Of a stretch of DNA of 64,000 nucleotides, positions 1-11,069 are shown one piece after another. A program made the position numbers and the translations under genes. This DNA comes from Malus domestica (lineage: Eukaryota > Streptophyta > Magnoliopsida > Rosales > Rosaceae), in contig NC_091673.1 of assembly GCF_042453785.1 (NCBI RefSeq), positions 1,743,501-1,807,500 of the forward strand. Direction: 5' to 3'. The notes under the pieces were generated by a model. It was not told the origin of the DNA and made no database searches. It saw only the letters and a program-made list of their open reading frames with translations. Every line of letters starts with the position of its first letter. Positions within the stretch are counted from its first letter, which is position 1.

Positions 1-477
1 ATTCTTATGGGGCCTTTTTCTACTAGGTCATGGGTGGAAGGATGTTGCTTTTTTCCATAAGGGAATCGCACTGCATGTGTATGCTCCAAATTATTGGACC
101 CCACCACCATCTACATTTCATATATATTAAGTGTATGGGCGCATATACAGGCAATAATTTTTTCAATGTAATATTATGCAGATTTTATTTTGAAAGTAGC
201 AAAATCTTAGAAAAATCAGAGGGGGAACTGGGAAGAACTTGGAATTAATCGAGGAACAATCAAGAAAGCGGAAAAGGAGAAGAGCGGACTTAATTATCGC
301 TGTATAATGGTGGAATTAAATTTAAAGATAACTGGTTTAATGTTAAAAACTGTATTTAAAAAAAATTATGCTCGTAGTGCAATTTTAAAAAGTATTGTGC
401 ACTTTAAATTTTATCATTTCCGATGTTGTTAACATTTTGCAAGTACTTTTTATGCTAGTAAGATACTTCTTATACTG
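1..477. other. AT-rich intergenic sequence
   Basis: Nothing recognisable was seen on either strand. Short open frames here have no coding character. Confidence 0.5.
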
Positions 478-650
478 AAGTGATTTTTCGGTGTGATCAG
501 TATATGGAGTAGTACATTATATGTCATTATACAAATTGTGGGATATGTGTGTTAAAAAGTTAATAACTTAAAAAATAAAATTTCTCACTACTTCTATAAA
601 AACACGTTGTGTACCACTCGTGTTCCGGTTACAATGGAAAATTTCTCCTC
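478..650 (+). repeat. MITE family 1, copy 1
   Basis: This is a non-coding dispersed element of about 170 bp. The core (the 'gttaataacttaaaaaataa' stretch and the following 'aaaacacg.tgtaccactcg') recurs at 26,961-27,132, and in reverse complement at 5,703-6,778. The ends are imperfect inverted repeats: a start close to 'tgatttttcggtgtga' against an end 'caatggaaaatttctcc'. No transposase is present. Confidence 0.7.
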
Positions 651-1692
651 AATCTGCATCATTTGAGTTATCAAAAAGAAATTGCATCATTAATTAATTT
701 GAACATCCTTGTATGTTCAGAGGATGACTCATATTTTGTGGAAATTCTTCATGTTGCGTCACATGATTGGTGCATACTGCATATACGAAATTGATGGATT
801 GCCTGCGTAATTGTTGTTCTGCTAAGTTTTGTGTCAGCTGAAACTTATATTATACTGACACATTAGCAAGGTCAAATACAAAAGTATGATGAGACTGATA
901 AGGGTAAATAAATTAACAAGAAATAATCCTGACCAAAAAAATTAAAAAAAAATTAACAAGAAATAATTAAGGAGGAGTACTAGCCATGCGGAAGACTTGC
1001 AAAGACTGGCTGCCGTGGCACTTGGGGCACATGTACGAGTTGATTAACCTATTGTCTGAGTGAAGACTTACAAAATTTTAGAGAGATTCCAAGTTCCGAT
1101 GCCATATATTAGACACGTTTGATGACCTAGCTAGTTCCTAATCACCCCAGTTCCACCGCGAAGGGATCCGATCAAGATACAGATCCCTGTCTCTCTTGGT
1201 CTCCTGCAAACGTTTTCGTTCAATCATCACGAGTTAACCAAAATAAAAAAAAATGATAATAGTCATTGATATTAGTTGTACGTGTTAAATTTTCAAAGGA
1301 AATAAAACATCAAGTCGTAATGGGAGGAACTTAATCCTGAAGAAACTGAAGAGGGAAAAAGGAGAACAAAAAACTAGTAAAGGGGCACCGTCCCATTTTC
1401 TCTTAAAGCATCTTCGATTCCTCCCCATTTCTTGTTGGCTTTCATAAATCCAGATCAACCTCCTCAACATACAAGTTATAGCACAGATTAAAATTCAGCC
1501 CAACGATAGGATATGATCTCGGAACCTAATTACTACTTTCCATATAAACAAACTAATCACTAATTAATCCAATTTTAATTGTTAGTTCCAATGATGGAAT
1601 AGTTCAGTTTTATGTATTATTTAATTGAAGAATCCGTAGGTATGTGGATTCCAAAAGTTCTACGTGCCACCTGCCGATGTCACTTCTGAAAA
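651..1692. other. Intergenic sequence without a recognisable gene
   Basis: AT-rich sequence. Short open frames such as the minus-strand one at 1,285-1,470 have no recognisable domain. Nothing else was supported. Confidence 0.45.
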
Positions 1693-1830
1693 TTTGAAAT
1701 TTTGTTTAACTGGGTAAGGTTGTAGCCTTCCAAGGCCAAGTAGACAGCACACTTGTCCATGAACCTGCCGAGAAGAGTCGGATCAATCCGAGCGAAGTGC
1801 CGCGTCTTATGTAATGTCAACTTCAACAAT
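1693..1830 (-). pseudogene. Possible relic coding exon, family unknown
   Basis: On the minus strand an open stretch of about 40 codons reads, in part, HFARIDPTLLGRFMDKC followed by AVYLALEGYNLTQL. Its amino-acid composition is protein-like (balanced hydrophobic and charged residues, no low complexity), unlike the flanking AT-rich DNA. It has no start codon and no evident partner exons nearby. I do not recognise the family. It may be a captured exon fragment or chance. Confidence 0.25.
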
Positions 1831-1959
1831 TCAGAGTTTCAGACACCAAGGCGATAATTTTTCGAGCAATGGTTACGCTACAGTTATGAGCATAACATGA
1901 CGGTAAAACAACAGCGGAAGCATGAAAAACAAGCACTTAACAAATAAACAGTCCTCTAT

Positions 1960-2240
1960 AGGCCTAGTTTGGCAAACGAGTAGTATTTGCCATGTTCGTT
2001 TCCATGTTATACTAATTATCTTAACAGATCGTATGATGTTAAACTCGTAATCTTAGCGGGTTCTTAACAGGTAACCCAATAATCATCTGTCTCGTCGTAT
2101 CATTTCATGGCGAGTTAACGTCATGTAAAAAATTACCCAAATACAACACAACCCATTCACAGATTGATCCAAAACCCGTTATTTTCTTGTCGTTTTATAT
2201 CTGTTTAACGGATCGTGTAAATTGCCAGGCCTACATGGGC
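1960..2240. repeat. Possible hAT-like non-autonomous element
   Basis: The segment starts near 'taggcctagtttggcaaa' and ends near 'ttgccaggccta', which are imperfect inverted ends. It is rich in 'acccgtta/taacgggt'-type words, a composition common in plant hAT-derived MITEs. No clean target duplication was found, so the boundaries and class are tentative. Confidence 0.3.
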
Positions 2241-2528
2241 CAAATCTGTCATCTAATTTGACTGTTGTTATCCAAATTGTTGCGAAAAGCCCTGGGCTTT
2301 GACGGGTTTTGGTCGATTAAAGCCCCAAAATATCTTGCAAGCTTTCAGAAGATACAAGTCCAAGGAGAAAACGGAGAGAAAAAAAACCCAACAAAATTGC
2401 CCAAATTACACAACAAAGAGAAGAACTGCAATCTTTCATCTACTTGCCTTTCTATATACATGTGGTCTCTAAAGAACAAGAGAAAGAGGACACACAATCC
2501 GCTGTCAAAACACTCGAAAGAATTCTTA

Positions 2529-3614
2529 TCATCTTTGTCCTTGCCACTGAAATGAAAAGAATCCTTCTCCATACATCCCTAAGTTTGGTACATGGAGAGA
2601 TGAGCCGGCACCTGAATCTCTGCCAATCCCGGAATTAGATTCGAGACGCGTTCTTTTCGAGCATCCAGATTGTTCGAAAGCCACCGGTTGTCCACAGAAG
2701 AAAGAGGAAGGAGGAGACTCGAATCCTTTGACCATCTCCATGAACATTGCTTGCAAGTCCTCCATGGTATAACTCTTTGCCTCTCTTCTGGATTCCGCCA
2801 TCAGAGACACCATTTCTTGCACAAAATCACAGAACCCCTGCATTCCGCATCAAAAAAATAGAGCAACCGAGGAAATCACACACAATCCAATACACCATCC
2901 AAACTATTTTAAAAAATAAAAATAAAATCAACAAACAAATACCCACCTCGTCCTCTTCGTCGTCATCGGGATCGTACAGGCCAACATCGTACATACTTCG
3001 TTTTCTCTGGTCGGATAACACTGCATCAAAGCGAAAACAACGAACAACAAACACGCTGTTAATACTAGCATCTTGTTTAATATTATGAAATAATAAATAA
3101 TAATTAATTCAAATAAAATTCCAAAAAACCAACCCGATATTTTTAATTTTATATATATTATACCTGAATAGGCTTCTTGAATTTGCTGGAATTTCCGCTT
3201 GGCTTCACCCAACAAAGAAGGGGTTCTTGTCCACCTGTCCGGATGCCATTTCTGCACCCAAAACCGCATTGACCAACACAAACCATCAAATCTATGCTCA
3301 TTTCATGAATTTTCACCAGAATTCGAGAAGAAACAATCTTTCAAAAGCAAGTAAACCAACCCAATATTCTACCATCTCAACTAGGTTGAGAATTCGAACT
3401 CGGATGCATACGTAAACAACATCCGCAAGCCAATGCGGTTACGCCAGCGGGATACAGGGTTTTAGACAAGAATAAAAAGAGATTATATTTGATAAAGTTT
3501 ACTCACCATAGCTAGCTTGCGATATGCACGCCTTATCTCTTCCACGGAAGAATCCGAGCCGACACCAAGAACACTGTAATAAGAGGGAGACCCCTGAATT
3601 CGATCACCCTCCAT
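2529..3614 (-). CDS. Small J-domain (DnaJ-like) co-chaperone
   Basis: Four minus-strand exons joined by GT-AG introns: 3,507-3,614, 3,164-3,251, 2,947-3,020 and 2,529-2,837, giving 192 residues and keeping frame throughout. The first exon begins [19 protein letters not shown] and continues with helix II of a J-domain ([12 protein letters not shown]). The second supplies KWHPDRW, which contains the HPD tripeptide needed to stimulate Hsp70 ATPase, followed by [14 protein letters not shown], the helix IV region. After an acidic DPDDDEEDE stretch, the C-terminal part ([19 protein letters not shown]) matches the pattern of small plant J-proteins that lack the Gly/Phe and zinc-finger regions (class C / type III). 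It probably acts as an Hsp70 partner in cytosol or nucleus; no targeting signal is visible. The start is the first ATG, directly before a typical J-domain lead-in. Confidence 0.9.
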
Positions 3615-4184
3615 CTTCAACAAAACCAAACTCTCGGAACTTCTTCAAACCAAATTCTCAGTCCACAAAATAATCGCATCCGAAGCTTGCTGATCTCGAA
3701 AATTCTGGTGCCCAGACGACCTTTGCAATACAACGAATTACGAGGGAAAGGCGGTGGTTGCGTGATTTATGATGCGGTCGCAGGTCGGTTATACATGTTA
3801 TACATGATATATAGGAGAAGACGGAGCAAAATATCTGGTGGGCTTTTGATTTTTAACTCAGGTTCGCCATCCGGAATGTTCCCGAACACTCTGTATGATA
3901 ACGTGGAAGTCTCTTCTGTCTGTGGTCGTACCCTAGATTTTTTCGGCCCTCAGATATTTTTCAGTTTCCTGATTTAGTAGGTGCTCAGTTTGGATACGGA
4001 TTTATATGCCGATATTATCCAGTGTCCAGCTGACACCTGGAAGCTAATGTTTTCAATGTATGCTTTGCATACTTGGGCTTGCTGTTTGGATCCATAAGTT
4101 TTATCGCAAGGCCCATCAACCTTTCTATTTGAATACAACGGCAGAGTCGATGTTTCCATCACTCAAGTTCCACTAAACAAAACC
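3615..4184. other. Divergent interval between the J-protein gene and the SMP-30-like pseudogene
   Basis: About 570 bp lie between the two divergently oriented genes, so this should hold the J-protein promoter and leader. No clear TATA box could be assigned. Short open frames here appear spurious. Confidence 0.4.
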
Positions 4185-5690
4185 ATGGCATCGAAACCAT
4201 CGTTAATCTCCCTCATCGCCGCCGTTCTGATCATCTTGGTCCAATCCCAAACCTGACCCACGCCACAGAGCCCCGCCTCATCAATTTCCGATCCCCCAAC
4301 CTCTTCCCCGAAGGCCTCGCCTACGACCCATTTGCCCAACACTTTATCGTCGGCTCCTTAGGCTACCGCATTATCGTCTCTGTCTCCGAAGCTGGCGTCA
4401 TCGACACTCTCATCTTCGACCCCACCGTAGTCCCTGAGAACCTCACCGTACTCGGCCTCGCCGTCGACAAACTCAACAACCGCATTAAGAGCTGATTAGG
4501 TATTGTTGTGCTTTGAAAAAAAAAAATTTCTGCTGTGCTATGAAAATAAGGTTATTTTTGCTGCTTCACGTTTTCAGTTTTTTTTTTTCACTCAAAACTG
4601 TGAAATAAATTGTTTTTAAGTGTTTACCAAACACATTTTTTAGCTCAGTTTTTTTTTTTTATAGACATTTTTTATAAAAGCACCTCAATACCAAACCAAT
4701 ACTTAGGGCTACTCTGGGCTGTAGCCCAGGTAGCTTTCGGTAGAAGATAAAATTTTACACGTAATTTTTATTGATTTTCGAATGTAGCCCTACCATATAT
4801 TTAGTCACTAATTCGAATTCTCTCAATTTAATTATATAATACAATTTACAAAGCATCTCTTTTTTCTCACATATTTTTTCTCATCGCTTGTTGTACATGT
4901 ACAAGTTTGAATAACGAAAGTTCTTGGCTTAACTTGTGAAAATTTTCTTAAGCTAGCCGATACTGTAAAAAATATATTATCAAGTTTCTTTGTTTATAAA
5001 AATTTAAATCTTTAAACTAGCCACCAAAATTTCTAGCTCCGCTATTGGAGCCGGGCTCCCAATTCCACGCCCTCGCAGCCTACAACTTATGCACCCGCCA
5101 ACGCTTCTTCCTCGCTACCCTCCTATCAGACGACGATAGCTGACCAGGTCCCATCACGAACTAAATCGCGGTTGACTTCAAGGGGCAACGCCTATGTCAC
5201 CAACTCGGGCGGCAACTACATCTGGAAGGTCAACACCTAAGGGGAGGCCTTTATCTTCTCTAAATCACTCATCTTCATGTCGCATAGCGTGGACTACAAC
5301 TTGTCGTATACTGACTTGGGCCTAAACGGCGTTGCTTACAATAGCAAGGGGTATCTATTGGTGGTGCAATCGAACACCGACAAGATGTTCAAGGTGGACG
5401 CGGACGACAGCACGGCCAACCTGGTGCTATTGCCAAATGACTTACTTTTAGCCTACAGGATCACGGTCCAAAGTGACAGCGTTGTTATGGTGGTGTCGTA
5501 CAAGACACTGTGGTTACTAATGAGCTAGGACATTTAGGGGAATGGCGATTTTTATGACAAAATTGCCCTTGACCCAGAGGGGTCTCCGACTTTAGTGGCG
5601 GTCTACGGGGAGGACAAAGTGTACGTGTTGCGATGGGCACCTGATGGAAGGTGTAAAAGGAGATGTGGAGCGGGAGGAGTTTAGTATTAA
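4185..5690 (+). pseudogene. Broken SMP-30/gluconolactonase-like secreted protein gene
   Basis: The ATG at 4,185 begins MASKPSLISLIAAVLIILV, a signal peptide, but a stop follows after 23 codons. In another frame the protein continues as HATEPRLINFRSPNLFPEG, then LAYDPFAQHFIVGSL and LTVLGLAVDKLNNR. At about 4,487 this is interrupted by about 550 bp of unrelated AT-rich DNA. Homology resumes near 5,040 with EPGSQFHALAAYNL, then GNAYVTNSGGNYIWKVNT (stop), then VDYNLSYTDLGLNGVAYN, and it ends around FYDKIALDPEGSPTLVAVYG. The pattern fits plant apoplastic beta-propeller proteins annotated as SMP-30/gluconolactonase/LRE-like. Several stops, a frameshift and the insertion make it non-functional. The family call rests on motif memory. 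Confidence 0.75.
4488..5038. mobile_element. Insertion of about 550 bp inside the SMP-30-like pseudogene
   Basis: Homology to the interrupted protein stops after '...LNNR' and resumes at '...EPGSQFHALAAY'. The inserted sequence is AT-rich with several poly(T) runs and no coding potential. Target-site remnants are not clean ('accgcatt' on the left, 'ccgctatt' on the right), so the class is unassigned. Confidence 0.5.
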
Positions 5691-5702
5691 GGAGGTGAGG
5701 TA

Positions 5703-6778
5703 TGAGTGGTATATCACGTGTTTTTATATAAGTGGTGAAAATTTTTATTTTTTAAGTTATTAACTTTTTAATACACATATCACATCATTTGTATAGTGAC
5801 ATATGATATACTAGGGGTGGGTTCAAAAAACTGAAAACCGAACCGAACCGAAATCGAAAAAACCGAACTGAATGAAAAAACTGAACCAAATTGAAAAAAC
5901 CAAACTGAACCGATTTCTTTTGGTTCGGTTCGGTTTTAGTGATCTAGAAACCGAACCAAACCGAACCAAACCAAATTAATTAAATTAATTTTTTTATTTA
6001 ATTATTTATTTTGGGTATTATTTTATAAACTCAATTTGTAAGTTAAAATGTGCTAAACCCAATGTGTTGCCAAATTTTAAGCTCAAAATATTTTTAAAAG
6101 GCCTATAAAAACTCTAAACCCTAACTTATTATTTCTCCCCCATATAAGTTTCCGGAACCAAACCTCCTCCTAAAGTACCTATATCCATCTCCATAACACT
6201 GTCTACTTCTGCCCCAGCTTTCTTTTCTAAATCTACTCTCATATAACATGTAACAGAATTTATAAACATTTATTTCGGGTAGATTACTTGCGTAATTTAT
6301 GATGGAAAAGAATCCAACACACACTAAATAAATCCACCCACGCATTACTTTTACTAATCAAGTTGTCAACATGCAGTTACGAGCAAATAGCCCTGATTTT
6401 TGAACAACATCATACAATTTAACTTTTCTAAGTCATTTGTACGATTTTTGTGTTGTGAGGTTGTTAGTTTGGACTTTGGAAGACTTGATTGATGATTTTA
6501 GTTCAACTTAAAATTTTTATTTTCATTGTCTTTGATTCTAGTTAGAATGCTTATGATTGTGTTGGAGATGTTAAAATTTAAAATTTCAATATTTTTCATT
6601 TAAAAAAAAACAAAAAACAAAAAACCGAACCCGAACAGGAAAAAATCGAACCGAAAAAAAAAGAACCGAACCGAAGTTTTGGTTCGGTTTCGATTTTGGC
6701 AAAAAACCGAACCGATTTGAACCGAACCCACCCCTATGATATACCATCCCGTGTTCCTGTCATATTGAAAAATCTCTT
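5703..6778 (-). repeat. MITE family 1, copy 3, split by a nested hAT MITE
   Basis: Positions 5,703-5,811 and 6,737-6,778 together are the reverse complement of the element at 478-650 and 26,961-27,132. The two parts meet exactly across the 8-bp duplication that flanks the hAT MITE. The left part contains 'gtggtatatcacgtg' and 'ttattttttaagttattaac'; the right part carries 'gtgttcctgtcatattgaaa'. The outermost left end is eroded. Confidence 0.7.
5812..6736. mobile_element. Non-autonomous hAT element (MITE), 925 bp
   Basis: Terminal inverted repeats read TAGGGGTGGGTTC at the left and GAACCCACCCCTA at the right. They are flanked by the perfect 8-bp target duplication TGATATAC (5,804-5,811 and 6,737-6,744). 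The 8-bp duplication and the TAGGGGTG start are hAT hallmarks. Both subterminal regions (about 5,825-5,970 and 6,620-6,730) are packed with 'ccgaacc/ggttcgg' words in both orientations, probably transposase-binding repeats. The centre is AT-rich and has no transposase frame. Confidence 0.9.
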
Positions 6779-6956
6779 GAAAGCAAGGAAGACGGTGTTT
6801 GGATATTCGTTTTGATTGGGTTGGGATTGGCTTATTTCTTGTTTTGAAGGTTTAAGATGAGGCACCTTGTTGGCTAATTGAACAGAAAAACCAATTAGCG
6901 TTTTTGGAGGGTTCTATTTTTTCTTTTCTTTTTAACAAACGATATTATTTTCACTA

Positions 6957-7075
6957 AGAGGAGCGTGGGAGAGTGGGTTAAGTCTTATACTCGGCTAGCA
7001 ATAATAATGTGATTCAAATTTGCATTGAATATAAGATTACTTAGAGTAATATCACTAGACCGTAGTACTAAGCAG
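6957..7075 (+). repeat. Possible tRNA-derived SINE remnant
   Basis: 'gtgggagagtgggttaag' resembles a Pol III A box region, and 'gattcaaattt' about 45 bp downstream resembles a degraded B box. There is no cloverleaf. Boundaries are approximate. Confidence 0.35.
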
Positions 7076-7389
7076 TTACTTTTTGGAGGCTTTATTTTCC
7101 CTCGTTTTTCTTTTTGTTTTTTTTTTTCATTTTGTAGATTACTATTTTAATACTTGTTTGCTCGTTTGATCAAATAGAATAAATTAGTTTTAGGATTAAG
7201 TACTTAAAACCCCTAAATATTTTAGTTTCGTTCTAAATTGGTCTCAACTTTTTAAACATTCCAAACAATTACCTAACCTATTGAAAATGTCACATCTGTT
7301 AAGTCCCAATTAATTCATGTTAAATAAACTATAACTTAATTTGTCTCTAGCATCAGTAGAAGGTCATGGAAGCATGAACTCCACCAAGT

Positions 7390-8110
7390 AATGGTCACCA
7401 CCACCCCTTTTAGGCTTTATCTACTTTGTAATTTAGAGAACCACCAAACTAGATGGTTGCAACCCACGGGCATAAAAGAAGCAAGTGCTCAACATATTCC
7501 TCATGAGCATTGCAGAGAGGGCATATCAGAGTAAGTGAACATCGACGCCTATAAAGATCCTCCATTGTAGCCAACGCTCGATTCAACGCCCTTCACATAA
7601 AGCATCTTATCTTCAAGGGGGGGTCTTCAACTTCAAAATGACCTTCTAAACATGAGAAGGAATCGAGTAAGATGTGGAAGTAACCCTAGCTGCCATTGGC
7701 ACCACTCGGGAATGCACCCAGTGGTATCCCGACCTTATAGTGTAGACCCCGTTCCTATTCTCCGACCACACCAGCCTGTCCCTTCACATTTGGTCACCAA
7801 TGCTAGTGTTAATAATCGCCTTGCACTCTTCATCCGAAATAAAAGGCTTGAGAAAGTCAATATCCCAAGTACTCGAAGGCCCACAAATTAAAGAGCTCAC
7901 ACGCAAGTTCCTCGACACCAACACGTTACCTTGAGGAATACGGTGCCCGTGAGGAAAAGATGGGATCCATCTGTCATGCCAAATTCGAACACTTTCCCCA
8001 TTATAATTTGCCAATGGGCACCCCAAAGTAGGCCCCACCAGCAGACTTGTCCATCCCCAAAAAGCCCTGCCCCTACATTTGGCCTCTAGAAACGAGCAGT
8101 TAGGGAAGTT
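7390..8110 (-). pseudogene. LINE (non-LTR retrotransposon) remnant, C-terminal RT/zf-RVT region
   Basis: Minus-strand translation gives RAFWGWTSLLVGPTLG, then NGESVRIWHDRWIPSF and WDIDFLKPFISDEECKAI. This is the characteristic segment after the reverse transcriptase of plant LINEs ('GW.SLL.GR..L..G..W.vGnG..i.vW.D.WlP'). Farther downstream, across frameshifts and stops, come segments like LVWSENRNGVYTIRSGYHW and further zf-RVT-like residues. The start, endonuclease and catalytic RT core are missing. It lies just beyond the 3' end of the plastid-protein gene, with the same orientation. Confidence 0.75.
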
Positions 8111-8363
8111 TAACACACTTTTTTTAACCTCATTTGCTCCTCATGCCTTACAAAATTGTAAAGTATTAAGTTTGAAGTGCCCTTCCCTTGGAAAAAAAAA
8201 ATATTTAATTTGGAGCGGAAATGGCTGAAAAAATTGTCCAAATCGTTAACTAAGGAGGAAAAATGACTATGCACCCATATAGGCCTTAGGTAGTGTAACA
8301 CTCGACTGTTTCGTTGACCCCAAAAGTTGGGCGATTATTTATCTGAGAACAACAATTACAATC

Positions 8364-10212
8364 TCAAGGGAGAATTACTTCAACAGGAGGTAGAGGTACA
8401 AGTAGGTTCCCTTGAGGATCCAGGGGCAGTGCTGGTGGAAATGTTTGAGGATTTTTCTCCTCCAACGATGGTGGTGGTGGCGGCGGCGGCGGCGATGGGT
8501 ATGCCTCTTTCCCGTCATTGGTTTTTGGCTTTGACAAACCAAAGTGTTCCCTTATCTTCTTTAACTTTTCAAAAATTTTCTTCCTGATCTCGGGATTGAC
8601 AATGCGTGCTTCGGCAGGTTCTGTTGGAAGAAGAGTGAGTGATGCCAATGTCCCAACTGGCAAAGATAACATCACATCTCTTCGTGAAACTCCGAAGGTT
8701 TTTGGAGAGCCTGGTTTTTGTTTTCCCTCACTTCTCACCTGCAATATGAGGATCGAAGACGTTAAATAAAGATGCATCTCAGAGTCAGATTGAAAAGTAG
8801 AAGAGAAGTAATTGTTCCACAATCCATCGCGGCTTCAGTTTCAGTAAATGACGATGCTAGAAGGTACTAACAATGGCAGTATTAGAGCAACCAACTTAGC
8901 CTACACCTCCAGGCCTTTTGACAATTAAGAATCAATCTGAAAGACCGAACAATTAAATCCGGCTTGTTACAATTAATCCCTCTTAATTAGACCTTTGGGA
9001 AGAAAACACTGAAGCTGGAGATGACAAAACAGATCATATGTTCGGTACTTCTTACTCAGATCACCATGAATCCATCACGACAAGCTTGATCACAACAATT
9101 ATTAAGCATAAATTAAGCATTTCCAATGGTTTACATTGTCAACAGAAAATAACTCGAGCAATGTGAACCACGCGGCAGAGATTACATAGTCAAAATCTTG
9201 GTAACTTTCTCCACCAAAAACATATGATTGGAGATTCTATAGATGATAAGTGTGATTATCTCTTCGTCTGAAACTCCGGATACGGAGATACAATGAAATC
9301 AAATGCCAACTTTGAAATACAAGGACCATTTCCCATGGTTTAACATCATGCTCTTAAATTGTTTCTTTATGGACAAAATTTAGCAGATCAGCAGCTGCAT
9401 AGTTCTAATAACTGTAACTTATATAACCAACGACGTGAACACTGAAAACTTCCAAGTATTTGGAAAAGATACGGCTAGTTTCAAATGGCAAGGGACGATA
9501 GCTTCCCATAACAACTGCAATGCAGCTTGCACTCAATGATACAAATTGGTTATCCAACTTCGAACTAACTAACCGTTGCCCTGCAATTAAGTTGCGAATG
9601 CAGGTGCACGCTATATGCACCGGAGCTCTATAGCCTCACAGCTAACCCTCCCCATAACAAACATTAGGAGTTAAGGACAAGATATAAATCTGAACACACA
9701 ACTCACAGTTCACAGTTTAAGTTTCTTCGCAAATTTTCGGAATAAGGAACATAAACAAGAGTTACTACTCATTCATTACCCTGAAATTAGACATGCCATC
9801 GCCCTTGATCTGTTTAACATTTGAGTCAAACGGACATTTGAACTGATTCACATCTCAAATAATGTATGAGCAAGAACTTCACAAACAAAAAGAAAAAAAC
9901 AAATTATATAAATAAAAAACAAAACTTGGTGAATTTTTGTTGCTGAAATGAGCTCGGACAAACAAGGTCAATCGATTCAGAGTTCAAATATTGATAATTA
10001 AACACAAAGTGACAAAACGGATCAAAAGCAAAGGACTTTAAGCAGCATATTGAGTGAATTGAGACAGTACGAGTATCAACCTGAAGAGGAAGAGCTCTGT
10101 GCTTTGTGGTGGTTGTCACCGACATCGAGCGCTTCGTCGGAAACTGGGTTTCTCCGACCGACGCCAAAGGTAGCGGACCGCCCACCAGATTGCTGCAACT
10201 AGAGAATGCCAT
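8364..10212 (-). CDS. Small plastid-targeted protein with a Tat-like lumenal signal and proline-rich tail
   Basis: Two exons (10,081-10,212 and 8,364-8,738) encode 168 residues; the 1.34-kb intron has GT-AG ends and phase 0. The N-terminus MAFSSCSNLVGGPLPLASVG is Ser-rich with few acidic residues, as in a chloroplast transit peptide. Exon 2 then shows SRRDVMLSLPVGTLASLTLL followed by PTEPAEARI: a twin arginine, a hydrophobic stretch and an Ala-X-Ala-like site, as in Tat-dependent thylakoid-lumen proteins. The mature part is short (IRKKIFEKLKKIREHFGLS, predicted helical) and ends in polyproline (eight prolines) and a PLPPVEVILP tail. An in-frame upstream ATG at 10,284 would add 24 residues that do not look like a transit peptide. 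I do not recognise the family; lumen location is inferred from the signal. Confidence 0.75.
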
Positions 10213-10421
10213 CTGTCTCTCCCGGCGAAGATCAACGGTCTCAAGACTACATATTGTTGTAGAGTTCCGCGGAACCGAAAACACAAAGTCGTTGGTCTTT
10301 GGAGGCCCAACTTAATTTTGGTTCTATCGTTGTGTAAAAGATTTCATTGATCCAGCCTGGTTGTACGTCTCGTTCTGTTTCTTTACCAGGATATATAACA
10401 TTAATTGAAGAGATTTTTTTA

Positions 10422-10575
10422 AGAAAAACTAATGAAAAGAGTTTGAAATTTTTTAAGTTTTAACGATAAGGACAAAATAAAGGGTAAAATGAATAGTATC
10501 AGGATTGACTTTTTAGTGTAATAATGTGGTTTTCGTTAAAGTGAACAGTACCATGAGCTTTTCGTTAAAGTTCCC
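10422..10575 (+). repeat. Mutator-type MITE family 2, copy 1 (154 bp)
   Basis: The element runs from 'agaaaaactaatgaaaagag' to 'cttttcgttaaagttccc' and is flanked by the 9-bp direct repeat ATTTTTTTA (10,413-10,421 and 10,576-10,584). Related copies lie at 19,604, 51,970 and 62,174 (reverse). It is non-coding. Confidence 0.85.
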
Positions 10576-10576
10576 A

Positions 10577-10740
10577 TTTTTTTATTGTGCTAGGAATATC
10601 CGAATATGGTTCCTTTTTTTTAGTGTTATTATACAAATGGTTGGATATTTTAAAAAATATATATATTCAATCACTTATATTCTAACACTTGAGGTATTGT
10701 GCCCTATTTCCGGCACACAGAAAAATATTAAATCACTTTT
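10577..10740. repeat. Possible small MITE adjoining family 2 copy 1
   Basis: 'tttattgtgctaggaatatc' on the left pairs imperfectly with 'ccggcacacagaaaaatatt' on the right, and an AT-rich 'attatacaaatggttggata' lies between. The layout resembles the 33.4-kb element. Boundaries are uncertain. Confidence 0.35.
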
Positions 10741-10950
10741 ACAATTTCCACACTCACTAAATGTTACACGATAAATCAAATACAAACTGTGTGAGAAAAT
10801 ATGACAGCAGGTACGACTCATATTTTTGTATTTGAAAATCGGGGCATTTTGATATAGGCGCCTTGTTTTTTAATTTTTTTAGGCTAAACATACACTTATT
10901 TTGAAAATTTGATCAAACATTTTCCTAAAATTTTGGTTATTAATTTCAGT

Positions 10951-11069
10951 TCCTATTATCCCTATATTTATGCATTTATTATCCATCTTCTGGGCATTTC
11001 GTTTTCTTTTTTTTTCTTTTCCTATTATCCCTATATTTATGCATTTATTATCCATCTCTATGCATTTTT
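10951..11069. repeat. Two-copy tandem duplication, period about 69 bp
   Basis: 'cctattatccctatatttat' followed by 'gcatttattatccatct' occurs at 10,952 and again at 11,021, separated by a T-rich spacer. It is non-coding. Confidence 0.8.
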
